Part shown: piece after piece, positions 39,561 to 49,236 of the stretch
Position numbering within the stretch: the first letter of the stretch is position 1
How the letters are laid out: each line of letters starts with the position of its first letter
NCBI RefSeq assembly: GCF_001550135.1
Contig: NZ_LRUE01000024.1
Span: 124,001 to 188,000 of the forward strand
DNA: 64,000 bases
DNA from: Pseudoalteromonas shioyasakiensis
GTDB lineage: Bacteria; Pseudomonadota; Gammaproteobacteria; Enterobacterales; Alteromonadaceae
Direction of reading: 5' to 3'
The notes under the pieces: model-generated
Databases searched by the model: none
Seen by the model: the letters and a program-made list of their open reading frames with translations, nothing else
What the model was told of the DNA's origin: nothing
Program-made: the position numbers and the translations under genes

Positions 39561-40928
39561 ATGAGCTTCAATATTGCATTAACAGGCTTAGCAGCCGCGC
39601 AAAAAGATTTAGACGTTACAGCAAATAATATTGCTAACGTGAACACTACAGGCTTTAAAGAGTCTCGTGCAGAGTTCGCTGATGTATACGCATCATCAGT
39701 ATTTAGTTCTGGTAAAACAAAAAATGGTGACGGTGTAAGAACGACAATGGTGGCACAGCAATTCCACCAAGGTTCGTTATCTTTCACAAATAACTCTCTT
39801 GACTTAGCGATCACTGGTGAAGGTTATTTCGCAATGGCGAATGACCTAGGTGCGCAAGACTTCACATATACTCGTGCAGGTGCGTTTAAATTAAATCAGG
39901 ATAACTTTATTGTTGATGCAAGCGGTAACTACTTACAAGGTTTCCCTGTTGATGAAGCAACTGGTGATACCACTTCTGTTAGCTTAAGTACATCTTCAGC
40001 GTTACAAATTCCTGATGCATCAGGTTCACCTCGTGCAACCACGAATGTTTATTCATCATTTAACCTTGATTCACGTGCCTCTGCGCCAACAGTGACACCG
40101 TTTGATCCTGAATCAAGTGCTACATATAATAGTTCAACATCAACAACTGTGTATGATTCATTAGGTGAGCCACATATTTTACAGTTCTTCTTCGTTAAAA
40201 CTGATGCAGCTGTGACAGGTAATGACAATGAGTGGCAAGTATACGCCACACTGGATGAAAAACCATTTGATGCAAGTGGTGTAGAGCAAACAACAACGCC
40301 TTATACACCACTAACTACATTCCAATTTGATTCAAGTGGTTTACCACTTAACACGGATGGTGTTGCTAATACTGATGCATCATTTAACCCATTAACTTTA
40401 CCAAATGGCGCAGGCGCTGCGACAGGTTTATCTGACTTACTATCTAATGGTGCTAGTTTCCCTGATGATGTAACGATGAACTGGCGTGATGAAGCGGCAA
40501 CAGCGAATAAAGTACCTACTCAATATGCTAGTAACTTTGAAGTAAAAGCACTGGAACAAGATGGTGCGACTGTAGGTCGTCTATCGGGTATCGATATCGG
40601 TTCTGACGGTAAAATTGTTGCTTCATACAGTAATGGTGACACTTCATTCTTAGGTCAAGTTGCCATGGTACGCTTTTCGAACTCACAGGGTTTACAACAA
40701 GTGGGTGATACTTCTTGGAAGAAGAGTTTAACGTCAGGTGAGCCTATTGCTGGCGAACCAGGTTCAGGTACCTTGGGTTCAATTAACTCATCTGCGCTTG
40801 AACAATCAAACGTAAACCTAACTAACGAACTTGTTGACTTGATTAGTGCGCAGCGTAACTTCCAAGCAAATTCACGTGCGCTTGAGGTTAACTCAACACT
40901 ACAGCAAAACATCCTACAGATCCGTTAA
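39561..40928 (+). CDS. flgE: Flagellar hook protein FlgE
   Basis: 455 aa. Starts MSFNIALTGLAAAQKDLDVT with NNIANVNTTGFKESRAEF; the C-terminal SNVNLTNELVDLISAQRNFQ helix is typical. The middle is rich in Ser, Thr and Asp, as in exposed hook domains. Forms the universal joint. Ends the flgBCDE unit before a terminator. Confidence 0.95.
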   Translation: MSFNIALTGLAAAQKDLDVTANNIANVNTTGFKESRAEFADVYASSVFSSGKTKNGDGVRTTMVAQQFHQGSLSFTNNSLDLAITGEGYFAMANDLGAQDFTYTRAGAFKLNQDNFIVDASGNYLQGFPVDEATGDTTSVSLSTSSALQIPDASGSPRATTNVYSSFNLDSRASAPTVTPFDPESSATYNSSTSTTVYDSLGEPHILQFFFVKTDAAVTGNDNEWQVYATLDEKPFDASGVEQTTTPYTPLTTFQFDSSGLPLNTDGVANTDASFNPLTLPNGAGAATGLSDLLSNGASFPDDVTMNWRDEAATANKVPTQYASNFEVKALEQDGATVGRLSGIDIGSDGKIVASYSNGDTSFLGQVAMVRFSNSQGLQQVGDTSWKKSLTSGEPIAGEPGSGTLGSINSSALEQSNVNLTNELVDLISAQRNFQANSRALEVNSTLQQNILQIR

Positions 40929-40958
40929 TTTTAACGGCTCTAAGCTTAATCCGACACG

Positions 40959-40989
40959 AAGGCTGCTCCCTCTATTGGCAGCCTTTTTT
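40959..40989 (+). terminator. Terminator after flgE
   Basis: AAGGCTGC / GCAGCCTT stem with an 11-base loop and a T6 tail; closes flgBCDE before the sigma-54 promoter of flgF. Confidence 0.88.
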
Positions 40990-41037
40990 CATTCTAATTA
41001 TTCATTTTTCTCTTCTATTTTAGTGTCAATTTTACTT

Positions 41038-41053
41038 TGGCACTTTTATTGCA
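41038..41053 (+). promoter_or_regulatory. Sigma-54 type promoter for flgFGHI
   Basis: TGGCACTTTTATTGCA: the -24 TGGCAC and -12 TTGCA are both exact, with GG-N10-GC spacing. It is 36 bases before flgF. The best of the sigma-54 sites here. Confidence 0.85.
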
Positions 41054-41088
41054 TTTCTTAGTTATCGTATTTTTAGTGAGTCAATGTT

Positions 41089-41853
41089 ATGGACAAAATG
41101 GTCTACATTGCCATGTCGGGTGCTAAGCAAAGTTTGCGAGGTCTTGAACTCAAGGCCAACAACCTTGCTAATGCTAACACCACTGGCTTTAAAGCTGATT
41201 TTGCACAAGCTCGCTCTATGCAAGCCTTCGGTGAAGGTCTGCCATCTAGGGTGTTTGCAATGCAAGAACGCCCTGGATCTAATATGGAATCGGGTGGTTT
41301 TGTTGAAACTGGCCGCGAGCTTGATATCGCGATGAGTGACCGTGGTTGGTTGAGTGTACAAGATGCATCAGGCAATGAGGCGTACACCAAAACTGGCACA
41401 TTAAACATTACTCCAGATGGCGCGTTGATCACTAGCCATGGCCGTCAAGTAATTGGCGAAGGTGGTCCAATCATTTTGCCATTACCTATCGAGAAAGTTG
41501 AGTTTAGTGAAGACGGTGCTATTCAGGTTCGCCCACAAGGAGCGCCAGCAAACTTTTTGGAAGTGGTTGATCGCTTAAAAGTGATTGAGGCTGATAACAC
41601 TCAGCTTGAAAAAGGTAATGACGGTTTATTTCGACCAAAAGAAGACATGTTGGTCAATGACCTTTGTGGTTTTTGTGATATTTCACCAAACGTAAAAGTA
41701 CTGTCGGGTACGCTTGAAATGTCGAACGTAAACCCAGTGCATGAAATGGTCGACATGATCAGCAATCAACGCCAATTTGAATTACAAGTTAAATTAATGA
41801 AAACAGCCGAAGAGCTCGACGAGCGTCAAGATCAGCTGTTACGCATTGTTTAA
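41089..41853 (+). CDS. flgF: Flagellar rod protein FlgF
   Basis: 254 aa. Starts M-D-K like the family; YIAMSGAKQ, ANNLANANTTGFKADF and a C-terminal SNVNPVHEMVDMISNQRQFE are present. Forms part of the proximal rod. flgG follows after 21 bases. In-frame ATG at 41098 is possible but less likely. Confidence 0.95.
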   Translation: MDKMVYIAMSGAKQSLRGLELKANNLANANTTGFKADFAQARSMQAFGEGLPSRVFAMQERPGSNMESGGFVETGRELDIAMSDRGWLSVQDASGNEAYTKTGTLNITPDGALITSHGRQVIGEGGPIILPLPIEKVEFSEDGAIQVRPQGAPANFLEVVDRLKVIEADNTQLEKGNDGLFRPKEDMLVNDLCGFCDISPNVKVLSGTLEMSNVNPVHEMVDMISNQRQFELQVKLMKTAEELDERQDQLLRIV

Positions 41854-41874
41854 GATGACTGAGAGGGTAGAGTT

Positions 41875-42663
41875 ATGAATCCTGCATTATGGATCAGTAA
41901 AACCGGGCTTGACGCCCAACAAACCGATATTTCGGTGATCTCAAATAATCTCGCGAATGCCAGCACGGTCGGCTATAAAAAAAGCCGCGCCGTATTTGAA
42001 GATTTACTATATCAAAACATCAATCAACCAGGTGGTCGTTCATCTCAAGACACTGAAATGCCATCGGGTTTAATGCTTGGTGCCGGTGCCAAAGTGGTTG
42101 CTAACCAAAAGAACTTTTCACAAGGTAACATGCTTACCACAGAAAATTCATTGGACTGGATGATTTCAGGCCCGGGTTTCTTTGAAGTGCAATTACCAGA
42201 TGGCAACATTGCATACTCACGTAATGGTCAATTCACCACTGACGAAGATGGTCGCATTGTAACTTCTGGTGCGGGTTTTCCATTACAGCCAGAAATGAAC
42301 GTACCAGACGATGCACAATCAATTACTGTTTCGCAAGACGGTGAAGTGTCGGTACGTATTTCAGGACAAGCAGAGAACGTGGTAATTGGTCAGCTAACAA
42401 TTAGTGACTTTATTAATCCATCAGGTCTTGAGCCAATGGGGCAAAACTTGTACACCGAAACCGCTGTGAGTGGTGCACCTGTGCAAGGGAACCCAGGTAT
42501 CGATGGTTTAGGTACTGTGGTTCAAGGTTCTCTAGAAACGTCTAATGTGAATGTAACAGAAGAACTCGTTAACTTGATCGAAACGCAACGAATTTATGAA
42601 ATGAATTCAAAAGTGATTTCAGCGGTTGATGAAATGCTTAGTTACATCAATCAACAGCTTTAA
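41875..42663 (+). CDS. flgG: Flagellar distal rod protein FlgG
   Basis: 262 aa. MNPALWISKTGLDAQQTD, SNNLANASTVGYKKSRAVFE in parts, and C-terminal SNVNVTEELVNLIETQRIYE. Distal rod through the outer rings. flgH follows with 15 bases between. Confidence 0.96.
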   Translation: MNPALWISKTGLDAQQTDISVISNNLANASTVGYKKSRAVFEDLLYQNINQPGGRSSQDTEMPSGLMLGAGAKVVANQKNFSQGNMLTTENSLDWMISGPGFFEVQLPDGNIAYSRNGQFTTDEDGRIVTSGAGFPLQPEMNVPDDAQSITVSQDGEVSVRISGQAENVVIGQLTISDFINPSGLEPMGQNLYTETAVSGAPVQGNPGIDGLGTVVQGSLETSNVNVTEELVNLIETQRIYEMNSKVISAVDEMLSYINQQL

Positions 42664-42678
42664 TGGGTAGGAGGCAGC

Positions 42679-43362
42679 ATGCGTAATATTATCTTAGTCA
42701 CATCGGCAGCATTAATGCTGGGTGGTTGTATGACAACGCAAAATCATCATGTGGTTCAGGATGACCCTTACTATGCGCCTATGTATCCGGAGCCAACAAC
42801 AGAGCCAATGGTACCAACGGGTTCGTTGTTTGATAGTTATTCAGCAGATGACTTGTACTCAGATAAAAAGGCATTGCGCGCTGGTGATATCATCACGGTT
42901 AAATTGCAAGAATCAACGCAAGCCACCAAAGCCGCTAAAACCGAAACCGATAAAGAAACGGACGCTAGTTTAGACCCTGTTATTGGGCTTGGTGGCAATC
43001 CTGTGAATATTGGTGGTGATAGCATTCAGTTTGGTATTGGTTCTGGGGCATCGTTTAAAGGTGATTCAAAGTCTAACCAATCAAATAGCTTATTTGGTGA
43101 TATTTCTGTCAATGTGATGCGTGTTTTACCTAATGGAAACTTGGTTATTCGTGGTGAAAAATGGCTTACTTTGAATACCGGTGAAGAATTTATTCGCCTT
43201 GAAGGCTTAGTTCGTCCTGAAGATGTGCAAGCAGATAACACGGTCACATCAAACCGTATTGCTAATGCGCGAATTCAATACTCAGGTAAAGGGCAAATTC
43301 AAGAAACGCAAAGTGCAGGTTGGCTGTCTCGTTTCTTTAGTAGTTCGCTTTTCCCATTTTAG
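42679..43362 (+). CDS. flgH: Flagellar L-ring lipoprotein FlgH
   Basis: 227 aa. Lipobox L-G-G-C near residue 17; SLFDSYSADDLYSDKKALRAGDIITV in parts, VMRVLPNGNLVIRGEKWL, and C-terminal IQETQSAGWLSRFF. Makes the L-ring in the outer membrane. Confidence 0.96.
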   Translation: MRNIILVTSAALMLGGCMTTQNHHVVQDDPYYAPMYPEPTTEPMVPTGSLFDSYSADDLYSDKKALRAGDIITVKLQESTQATKAAKTETDKETDASLDPVIGLGGNPVNIGGDSIQFGIGSGASFKGDSKSNQSNSLFGDISVNVMRVLPNGNLVIRGEKWLTLNTGEEFIRLEGLVRPEDVQADNTVTSNRIANARIQYSGKGQIQETQSAGWLSRFFSSSLFPF

Positions 43363-43374
43363 AGGAATAAAGTC

Positions 43375-44469
43375 ATGAATGGGTTTAAATACATCATCGC
43401 TCTTTGCTTAATTAGCCTGCAGTTTTCTGCACAGGCTGAGCGAGTCAAAGATGTATCTATGGTTGAGGGCGTGCGCGCAAATCAATTAGTGGGTTATGGT
43501 TTGGTTGTCGGTTTGCCTGGCACAGGTGAACAAAGCCGATTTACTCAACAAAGCTTTAAAGCCATGCTGAATGGTTTTGGTATTACCTTACCTGATAGCT
43601 TAAAACCTAAGATTAAAAATGTTGCAGCTGTGGCTGTGCATGCAGAGTTACCGGCATTTAGAAAACCCGGTCAAACCATTGATATTACGGTTTCGTCTAT
43701 CGGTAGTGCCGGTAGTTTACGTGGCGGTACTTTATTACAAACCTTCCTAAAAGGGGTTGATGGTAATACCTATGCGATTGCACAAGGCAGCTTAGTCGTT
43801 GGTGGCCTAGGTGCCGAAGGAGCAGACGGTAGCCGTGTAATTATTAACACACCCACAGTGGGCCGTATTCCAAACGGTGCCATTGTAGAGCGTGCTATTA
43901 AGAGCCCGTTTATGCAAGGTGACTACATTACCTTTAATTTAAATCGTCCTGATTTCACAACGGCTAAACGCTTAGAGCAAACGATTAATGATTTAGTGGG
44001 CCCTGATAGCGCTCAGGCAATCGATGCAGCTTCAGTACGAGTGTTAGCACCGCGTGATGCTTCTCAACGTGTTGCTTATTTGTCGACACTTGAAAACTTA
44101 GAGTTTAAGCCAGCAGACACAGCAGCAAAAATTATTGTGAACTCTCGCACAGGCACAATAGTGATTGGCAAAAACGTGAAGCTACAGCCAGCGGCGATTA
44201 CACATGGTGGTTTAACGGTCACCATTGCTGAGCAGCAAAATGTGTCACAGCCAAATGCTTTAAGTGATGGTGAAACCACGGTTACCAATCAAAGTATTAT
44301 TGATGTGAACGAAGATGATTCACGTGCTTTTGTATTTAATCCAGGTGTTAATCTTGATGATCTCGTGCGTGCAATCAATGAAGTTGGGGCCGCACCGGGT
44401 GATTTAATGGCAATCCTTGAAGCTTTAAAAGAAGCGGGGGCGATAAACGGGCAACTGGTTATCATTTAA
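43375..44469 (+). CDS. flgI: Flagellar P-ring protein FlgI
   Basis: 364 aa. Signal peptide ending A-Q-A near residue 21; [30 protein letters not shown] in parts, and C-terminal [17 protein letters not shown]. Forms the P-ring in the peptidoglycan layer. Follows flgH by 12 bases; a terminator follows. Confidence 0.96.
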   Translation: MNGFKYIIALCLISLQFSAQAERVKDVSMVEGVRANQLVGYGLVVGLPGTGEQSRFTQQSFKAMLNGFGITLPDSLKPKIKNVAAVAVHAELPAFRKPGQTIDITVSSIGSAGSLRGGTLLQTFLKGVDGNTYAIAQGSLVVGGLGAEGADGSRVIINTPTVGRIPNGAIVERAIKSPFMQGDYITFNLNRPDFTTAKRLEQTINDLVGPDSAQAIDAASVRVLAPRDASQRVAYLSTLENLEFKPADTAAKIIVNSRTGTIVIGKNVKLQPAAITHGGLTVTIAEQQNVSQPNALSDGETTVTNQSIIDVNEDDSRAFVFNPGVNLDDLVRAINEVGAAPGDLMAILEALKEAGAINGQLVII

Positions 44470-44472
44470 ATT

Positions 44473-44498
44473 AAAACGCGCTTTCGAGCGCGTTTTTT
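44473..44498 (+). terminator. Terminator after flgI
   Basis: AAAACGCGCT, loop TTCG, AGCGCGTTTTTT: a tetraloop terminator 4 bases after the flgI stop. Confidence 0.92.
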
Positions 44499-44609
44499 GT
44501 TTTAGTAATTCTTAAATCGTTCAGTGTATAAACATCAGCCAAAATCTTGGCTCTGAAGTTACTCCATTCCTGTATAAGTTATTAGCCATTCATTTATAAA
44601 GTTTTTTAT

Positions 44610-44625
44610 TGGCGCAATTTTTGCA
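44610..44625 (+). promoter_or_regulatory. Sigma-54 type promoter for flgJKL
   Basis: TGGCGCAATTTTTGCA: GG-N10-GC spacing and exact TTGCA. It lies 39 bases before the flgJ ATG. Confidence 0.8.
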
Positions 44626-44663
44626 TTTTAATTTTCATTATTAACTATTGTGTCAAAAAGCTG

Positions 44664-45632
44664 ATGGATACTAATCATCTCGACAAGCAAAACTTTTTTG
44701 ATTTAGGCAACTTAGACTCATTACGTCAAAATGCCTTAAAAAGTGATGCCTCTAGCGATGCGTCAAAAGAGGCGCTGAAAAAAGCGGCGGCACAATTTGA
44801 ATCTATCTTCACTCAGATGCTGCTTAAAAGTATGCGTAAAGCAAATGAAGCGTTTGAAGACAAAGACAGCCCATTTAATTCAAGCGGCGTTAAATTTTTT
44901 GAAGAGATGCATGACCAACAAATGTCGATTGAGCTTTCATCAAATGGCTCGTTGGGTCTAGCTGACTTGATTGTTCAGCAACTCTCGCCAGACGGTAAAG
45001 AGTTTACACCAGGTTCTGTACTAAGAACGACGGCTGACTTTGATAGTGATAAACGCGCAAGCGGTGTTGTTGATAGCACTACTGAGGCTAAGGCTAAACC
45101 ACAAGCTGTCGAGGATACATCAGCGAACGAGCAATCAGAAAACCGCTTTGAAGATGCTGAGTCTTTCATTAGCTCTGTTTGGGAGCACGCTAAAAATGCG
45201 GCTGAGAAAATTGGCTTAAACCCAGCTGTGATGGTTGCTCAAGCAGCACTTGAGACGGGGTGGGGTAAACACATCATCAGTAAAGCTGATGGCACAAGTA
45301 GTAACAACTTATTCAATATTAAATCGGATAGGAGCTGGCAAGGTGATAAAGCAAGCAAAGTCACGCTTGAGTTTGAACAAGGTGTGCCAGTTAAAAAGCA
45401 AGCAAGTTTTCGCTCTTATCAATCGATTAAAGATAGTGTGAACGACTTTGTGGATTTTTTAAATGAAAACCCACGTTATCAAGAAGCACTTAATAATACC
45501 GCAGAACCTGCAGCCTTTTTAGATTCGTTACAAAAAGCAGGCTATGCAACAGATCCAAATTATGCCGATAAAATTAAGCAGGTATTGAAGCGCGTTGAGC
45601 TTCAAAGCGTCGCTGCTTCATTGGTACGTTAA
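44664..45632 (+). CDS. flgJ: Flagellar rod-cap peptidoglycan hydrolase FlgJ
   Basis: 322 aa. N-terminal rod-binding domain with AAAQFESIFTQMLLKSMRKA (about 40-60) and C-terminal glucosaminidase/muramidase domain with VMVAQAALETGWGKH (catalytic Glu near 198) and NLFNIKSD. Caps the rod and opens peptidoglycan for it. flgK follows after 13 bases. Confidence 0.95.
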   Translation: MDTNHLDKQNFFDLGNLDSLRQNALKSDASSDASKEALKKAAAQFESIFTQMLLKSMRKANEAFEDKDSPFNSSGVKFFEEMHDQQMSIELSSNGSLGLADLIVQQLSPDGKEFTPGSVLRTTADFDSDKRASGVVDSTTEAKAKPQAVEDTSANEQSENRFEDAESFISSVWEHAKNAAEKIGLNPAVMVAQAALETGWGKHIISKADGTSSNNLFNIKSDRSWQGDKASKVTLEFEQGVPVKKQASFRSYQSIKDSVNDFVDFLNENPRYQEALNNTAEPAAFLDSLQKAGYATDPNYADKIKQVLKRVELQSVAASLVR

Positions 45633-45645
45633 GGAGTAGACCCTC

Positions 45646-47655
45646 ATGTCATTTAGCTTATATGACATAGCAAATGCCGGTGTAAGAGCTAACTCTGAGC
45701 TTTTACAAACCACCAGTAAAAACATCGCCAACGTTAATACCGAGGGCTATGTACGTGAGCGTACTGAGTTCACAACCATGATCGATAACCAAGTCGGCCG
45801 TGGTGAAACGTATCGCTTACTAAATGAATTTGCACAAAAGCAATTAAATAGAGATACCTCTAATAAAGCGTTCTTTGATCAGTTTGTAACTGAAGCAAGC
45901 CGTGTAGATAGCTTGTTTTCAGAAGAGTCAAACAGCTTATCAACGAGCGTAAATTCGTTTTTTAACAATGTACAAGAAAGCTTAAACCAACCGTCATCAA
46001 CAGTAGCTCGTTCACTGGTCATGACGGATGCACAAAATTTGATTGATCAAATGGACAGATTATCGAGCATTGTGGTTGACCAAAAAGCAGTAGTAAATGA
46101 GCAGCTAGAAATCTTTTCAGATGAAGCAAATAACCTGATCCAAAATATCAGTGATTTAAATACCAAGATTGCTTCGGTTCATGGTACTGATCGTGAGTCA
46201 GTATCAAGTGGTTTATATAATGAACGTGATAAAGCAATTCGTGATCTATCTGAGCTGATTGATATTGAAACACTCGATGGTAATAACGGCGAGAAACAAG
46301 TGTATTTAGGCTCTGGTCAAGCACTTGTAATGCAAAGTGGCACATTTAACCTGTTTTCATTCAGTGGCGATCCAGATCCGAACTTTAAAGAATTAAAACT
46401 TGATGTAAACGGTGGCAAAGCCGTGCCGCTTGAAGTTGATGTGAGTAAATTGAAAGGCAAAATTGGTGGCTTACTGGCATTTCGTGACGATATTTTAGTG
46501 CCAGCGCAAAACCAACTTGGTCAAATGGGCTTAGCATTAGCCGATGCCTTTAACCAACAAAATAGCTTAGGTATGGACGCTAATGGTGAAATTGGCGGCG
46601 ATATTTTTGCTATTCCAACGGTAGATGCGTTTGGTTATCAAGCCAATACGGGCACATCAACAATGACGGCAACCCTTGAACCTGGTAAAGGCAGCGAATT
46701 GCCAGCAAGTGACTTTATCGTTACTTATACCAGTGCCACCACTGTTGAGATTCAGGCAATCGATAATAAAGGTGAACCCATTGGCACCGCATCTACAGCA
46801 AATGTGACTGCCGGTGTGATTGACTCATCAACTATTACAGGTGGTGAAGCGTTTGGTTTACAACTCAACGTATCAGGTGCTGCAAATACTGGTGACCAAT
46901 TTATGGTTAAGTTGAACTCTCAGGCTGCAACTAGCTTAGAGCTTGCAACTGAACGTCCTGAAGATTTAGCGTTAGCATCACCTATTCGAACTGCGAACGA
47001 TATCAATAATACCAGTGATGCAAGTATTTCTGCTGGCACAGTGTCCGATATTGACAACTCAACGGGTATTACCGTGGGTCCTCCACCGAGTTTGGCGAAT
47101 GGCGATATCACACTCGTGAAAACGGCGAATGCTAACGAGTATCAAATTACAGATGGTAACGGTACATCGACGTTTACCATAACACCGCCTGCTGAGAATA
47201 TTCTTGCTCAAGCAGGGGCGCCTTACGATACCTACGGTTTTGACTTTAATATTGAAGGATCACCTGCAACAGGTGACACCTTCACAGTAGAGTTTAACAC
47301 TGGTGGTTTTGATGATAACCGTAATGGTTTGCTATTGGCCGATTTACAAAATGGTGAGCTAGTACGTCAAAATGTTGAAGCAAGTAGTACAGCCGATAAT
47401 CATAAAACGTTTAATCAGGCCTATTCAGGCATTGTCACTGATATTGGTGTAGTGACTAGTCAAGCCCAAACGAATGGTGCGGCCTTTACAGCACTAGCTG
47501 ATCAGTCAGAAGCTTGGTATGAATCACTATCAGGTGTAAACCTTGATGAAGAAGCGGCAAACTTACTGCGCTTTCAACAATCATATGCTGCATCGGCACA
47601 GGTACTTTCAACAGCACGTACTATTTTTGACACCTTATTAAGTGCGGCGAGGTAA
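45646..47655 (+). CDS. flgK: Hook-filament junction protein FlgK (HAP1)
   Basis: 669 aa, longer than the enterobacterial protein (about 547), with extra Ser/Thr/Asp-rich sequence in the exposed middle (about 330-570). N-terminal TTSKNIANVNTEGYVRERTEF in parts and C-terminal SGVNLDEEAANLLRFQQSYAAS are typical. First junction protein; client of FlgN. Confidence 0.95.
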   Translation: MSFSLYDIANAGVRANSELLQTTSKNIANVNTEGYVRERTEFTTMIDNQVGRGETYRLLNEFAQKQLNRDTSNKAFFDQFVTEASRVDSLFSEESNSLSTSVNSFFNNVQESLNQPSSTVARSLVMTDAQNLIDQMDRLSSIVVDQKAVVNEQLEIFSDEANNLIQNISDLNTKIASVHGTDRESVSSGLYNERDKAIRDLSELIDIETLDGNNGEKQVYLGSGQALVMQSGTFNLFSFSGDPDPNFKELKLDVNGGKAVPLEVDVSKLKGKIGGLLAFRDDILVPAQNQLGQMGLALADAFNQQNSLGMDANGEIGGDIFAIPTVDAFGYQANTGTSTMTATLEPGKGSELPASDFIVTYTSATTVEIQAIDNKGEPIGTASTANVTAGVIDSSTITGGEAFGLQLNVSGAANTGDQFMVKLNSQAATSLELATERPEDLALASPIRTANDINNTSDASISAGTVSDIDNSTGITVGPPPSLANGDITLVKTANANEYQITDGNGTSTFTITPPAENILAQAGAPYDTYGFDFNIEGSPATGDTFTVEFNTGGFDDNRNGLLLADLQNGELVRQNVEASSTADNHKTFNQAYSGIVTDIGVVTSQAQTNGAAFTALADQSEAWYESLSGVNLDEEAANLLRFQQSYAASAQVLSTARTIFDTLLSAAR

Positions 47656-47657
47656 TT

Positions 47658-48890
47658 ATGCGTATTTCAAATAACATGATGTATAAGAATAACCTTAACT
47701 CTATTCTTAACTCACAACAAAATGTAAACAAAGCGCAAGAGCAGGTTAATACTCAAAAGCGTGTATTGACTGCTGCTGACGATCCTTCCGCAACGGCTCG
47801 CGCGTTACTTTATACAGATCGCATTCAGGGTAATGAGCAGTTCACAAAAAACATTACTATGCTGAATAGCCGCCTAACAACAGAAGAAAGTGTGCTGCAA
47901 AATATTAAAGGCGCACTTGAGTCCGCGTATACGTTATCGATTCAAGCTGGTAACGGTGCCTATAGTGATATCGACCGTGAAGGTATTGCTGAAGAAGTTA
48001 AAGCATTGCAAAGTACGGTACTTGATTTGATGAATGCAAAGACCGAAGACGGTAAATTTATCTTTTCGGGTTACCAAGATAATACCCCATCTTATAGTTA
48101 CAATAGTACTTCTGGACGCTATGAATATGGTGGCGATCAGGGGCAACACAAGATCAAAGTAGCTGAAGGTGTAGAAATCAAATCAAGTGACAATGGTTTT
48201 GATACATTCGAAAAAGTAAATGCACGCCTAAATGTAGCTTCAAACGATGGCACAGTTTCGGGCGGTATTACAAGCTCAAAAATTTATGTTACTGAGCAAG
48301 CTGATTTCGATAAATTCCATCAGGCAAATTACAACGCTGATCCTGCTGCAGCGGCAAATGCCAATACACTAAGCTTTATTACCACCACAGGCACACCTAA
48401 TACATTTGTTGTGCAGCAAGCAGGTGTAACAATTGACAGCGGCAGCTTTGAAAACGGTAAAATCGAATATCAAGGTATGGAAATTTCTGTTTCGCCTGTT
48501 GCAAACGGCCAAATCGACGTAGACCTTGAAGCGCCACAAAAAGAAAATGCGTTAAATACCTTGGACGATCTGATAGCAGGACTAACCAATCCTGATTTAA
48601 CCCAAGAAGAGTTTGATCAAGTTTTAGCTGATGCCATCGTACAACTCGATAATGCCAAAAATCAGGTTTCACTTGTTCAGGCCGGTTTGGGTGGTCGGTT
48701 AAATACGGCCAAAAAAATCGAACAATCTAATAGTGACTTAGATACTAGCAATAAAGCTGCTAAAGCTGAGCTTGTTGAGCTTGATATGGCTGAAGCGATT
48801 ACTGAACTCACCAAACAAGAAACATCACTGCAAGCTGCACAGGCAACATTTGGCCGTTTGGCTAACCTCTCATTATTTGATTACTTATAA
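47658..48890 (+). CDS. flgL: Hook-filament junction protein FlgL (HAP3)
   Basis: 410 aa. Flagellin-like N terminus MRISNNMMYKNNLNSI with ADDPSATARALLY, and C-terminal EAITELTKQETSLQAAQATFGRL in parts. Two bases after flgK, so translationally linked. A perfect inverted repeat follows the stop. Confidence 0.95.
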   Translation: MRISNNMMYKNNLNSILNSQQNVNKAQEQVNTQKRVLTAADDPSATARALLYTDRIQGNEQFTKNITMLNSRLTTEESVLQNIKGALESAYTLSIQAGNGAYSDIDREGIAEEVKALQSTVLDLMNAKTEDGKFIFSGYQDNTPSYSYNSTSGRYEYGGDQGQHKIKVAEGVEIKSSDNGFDTFEKVNARLNVASNDGTVSGGITSSKIYVTEQADFDKFHQANYNADPAAAANANTLSFITTTGTPNTFVVQQAGVTIDSGSFENGKIEYQGMEISVSPVANGQIDVDLEAPQKENALNTLDDLIAGLTNPDLTQEEFDQVLADAIVQLDNAKNQVSLVQAGLGGRLNTAKKIEQSNSDLDTSNKAAKAELVELDMAEAITELTKQETSLQAAQATFGRLANLSLFDYL

Positions 48891-48896
48891 TTTATG

Positions 48897-48927
48897 TAGG
48901 TTAAGCTTATTTAATAAGCTTAACCTA
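48897..48927 (+). terminator. Hairpin after flgL
   Basis: A perfect 13-bp inverted repeat (TAGGTTAAGCTTA and its complement) with a 5-base loop, 6 bases after the stop. There is no T-run, so it may be a protective 3' structure rather than a strong terminator. Confidence 0.55.
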
Positions 48928-49117
48928 TAAAACCTTCCTTAAGCTTTCCATTTAAACAGCGGTTTTAACGCACTCTTTGTCGCGTTTTGATCTTCAGTAA
49001 TATTCACAGAAACGATTTTAAAGACAACCAGGCGCCATCTTTAGCTAAAGTTTTAAAATATTTTTCCTTTAAATACATCGTGTTAAATAAAAAATGAAAA
49101 ATTGTTTAAAAATTCAC

Positions 49118-49144
49118 TAAAGGATTTTTTGAGCGGACCGATAA
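49118..49144 (+). promoter_or_regulatory. Sigma-28 type promoter for flagellin 1
   Basis: TAAA, 15 bases, ACCGATAA: one mismatch to TAAA-N15-GCCGATAA at exact spacing. It leaves a leader of about 85 bases. The rest of the 346-base gap between flgL and the flagellin (48891-49236) holds nothing else recognisable besides the flgL hairpin. Confidence 0.8.
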
Positions 49145-49236
49145 CTTAATTAACCAAGCAGAGTAACAAATAACAGTTACCGCTTAATTAGAGTAAGTTT
49201 GAGAGTAAATGATAAGTTTACTTCGGGAGAAATATC

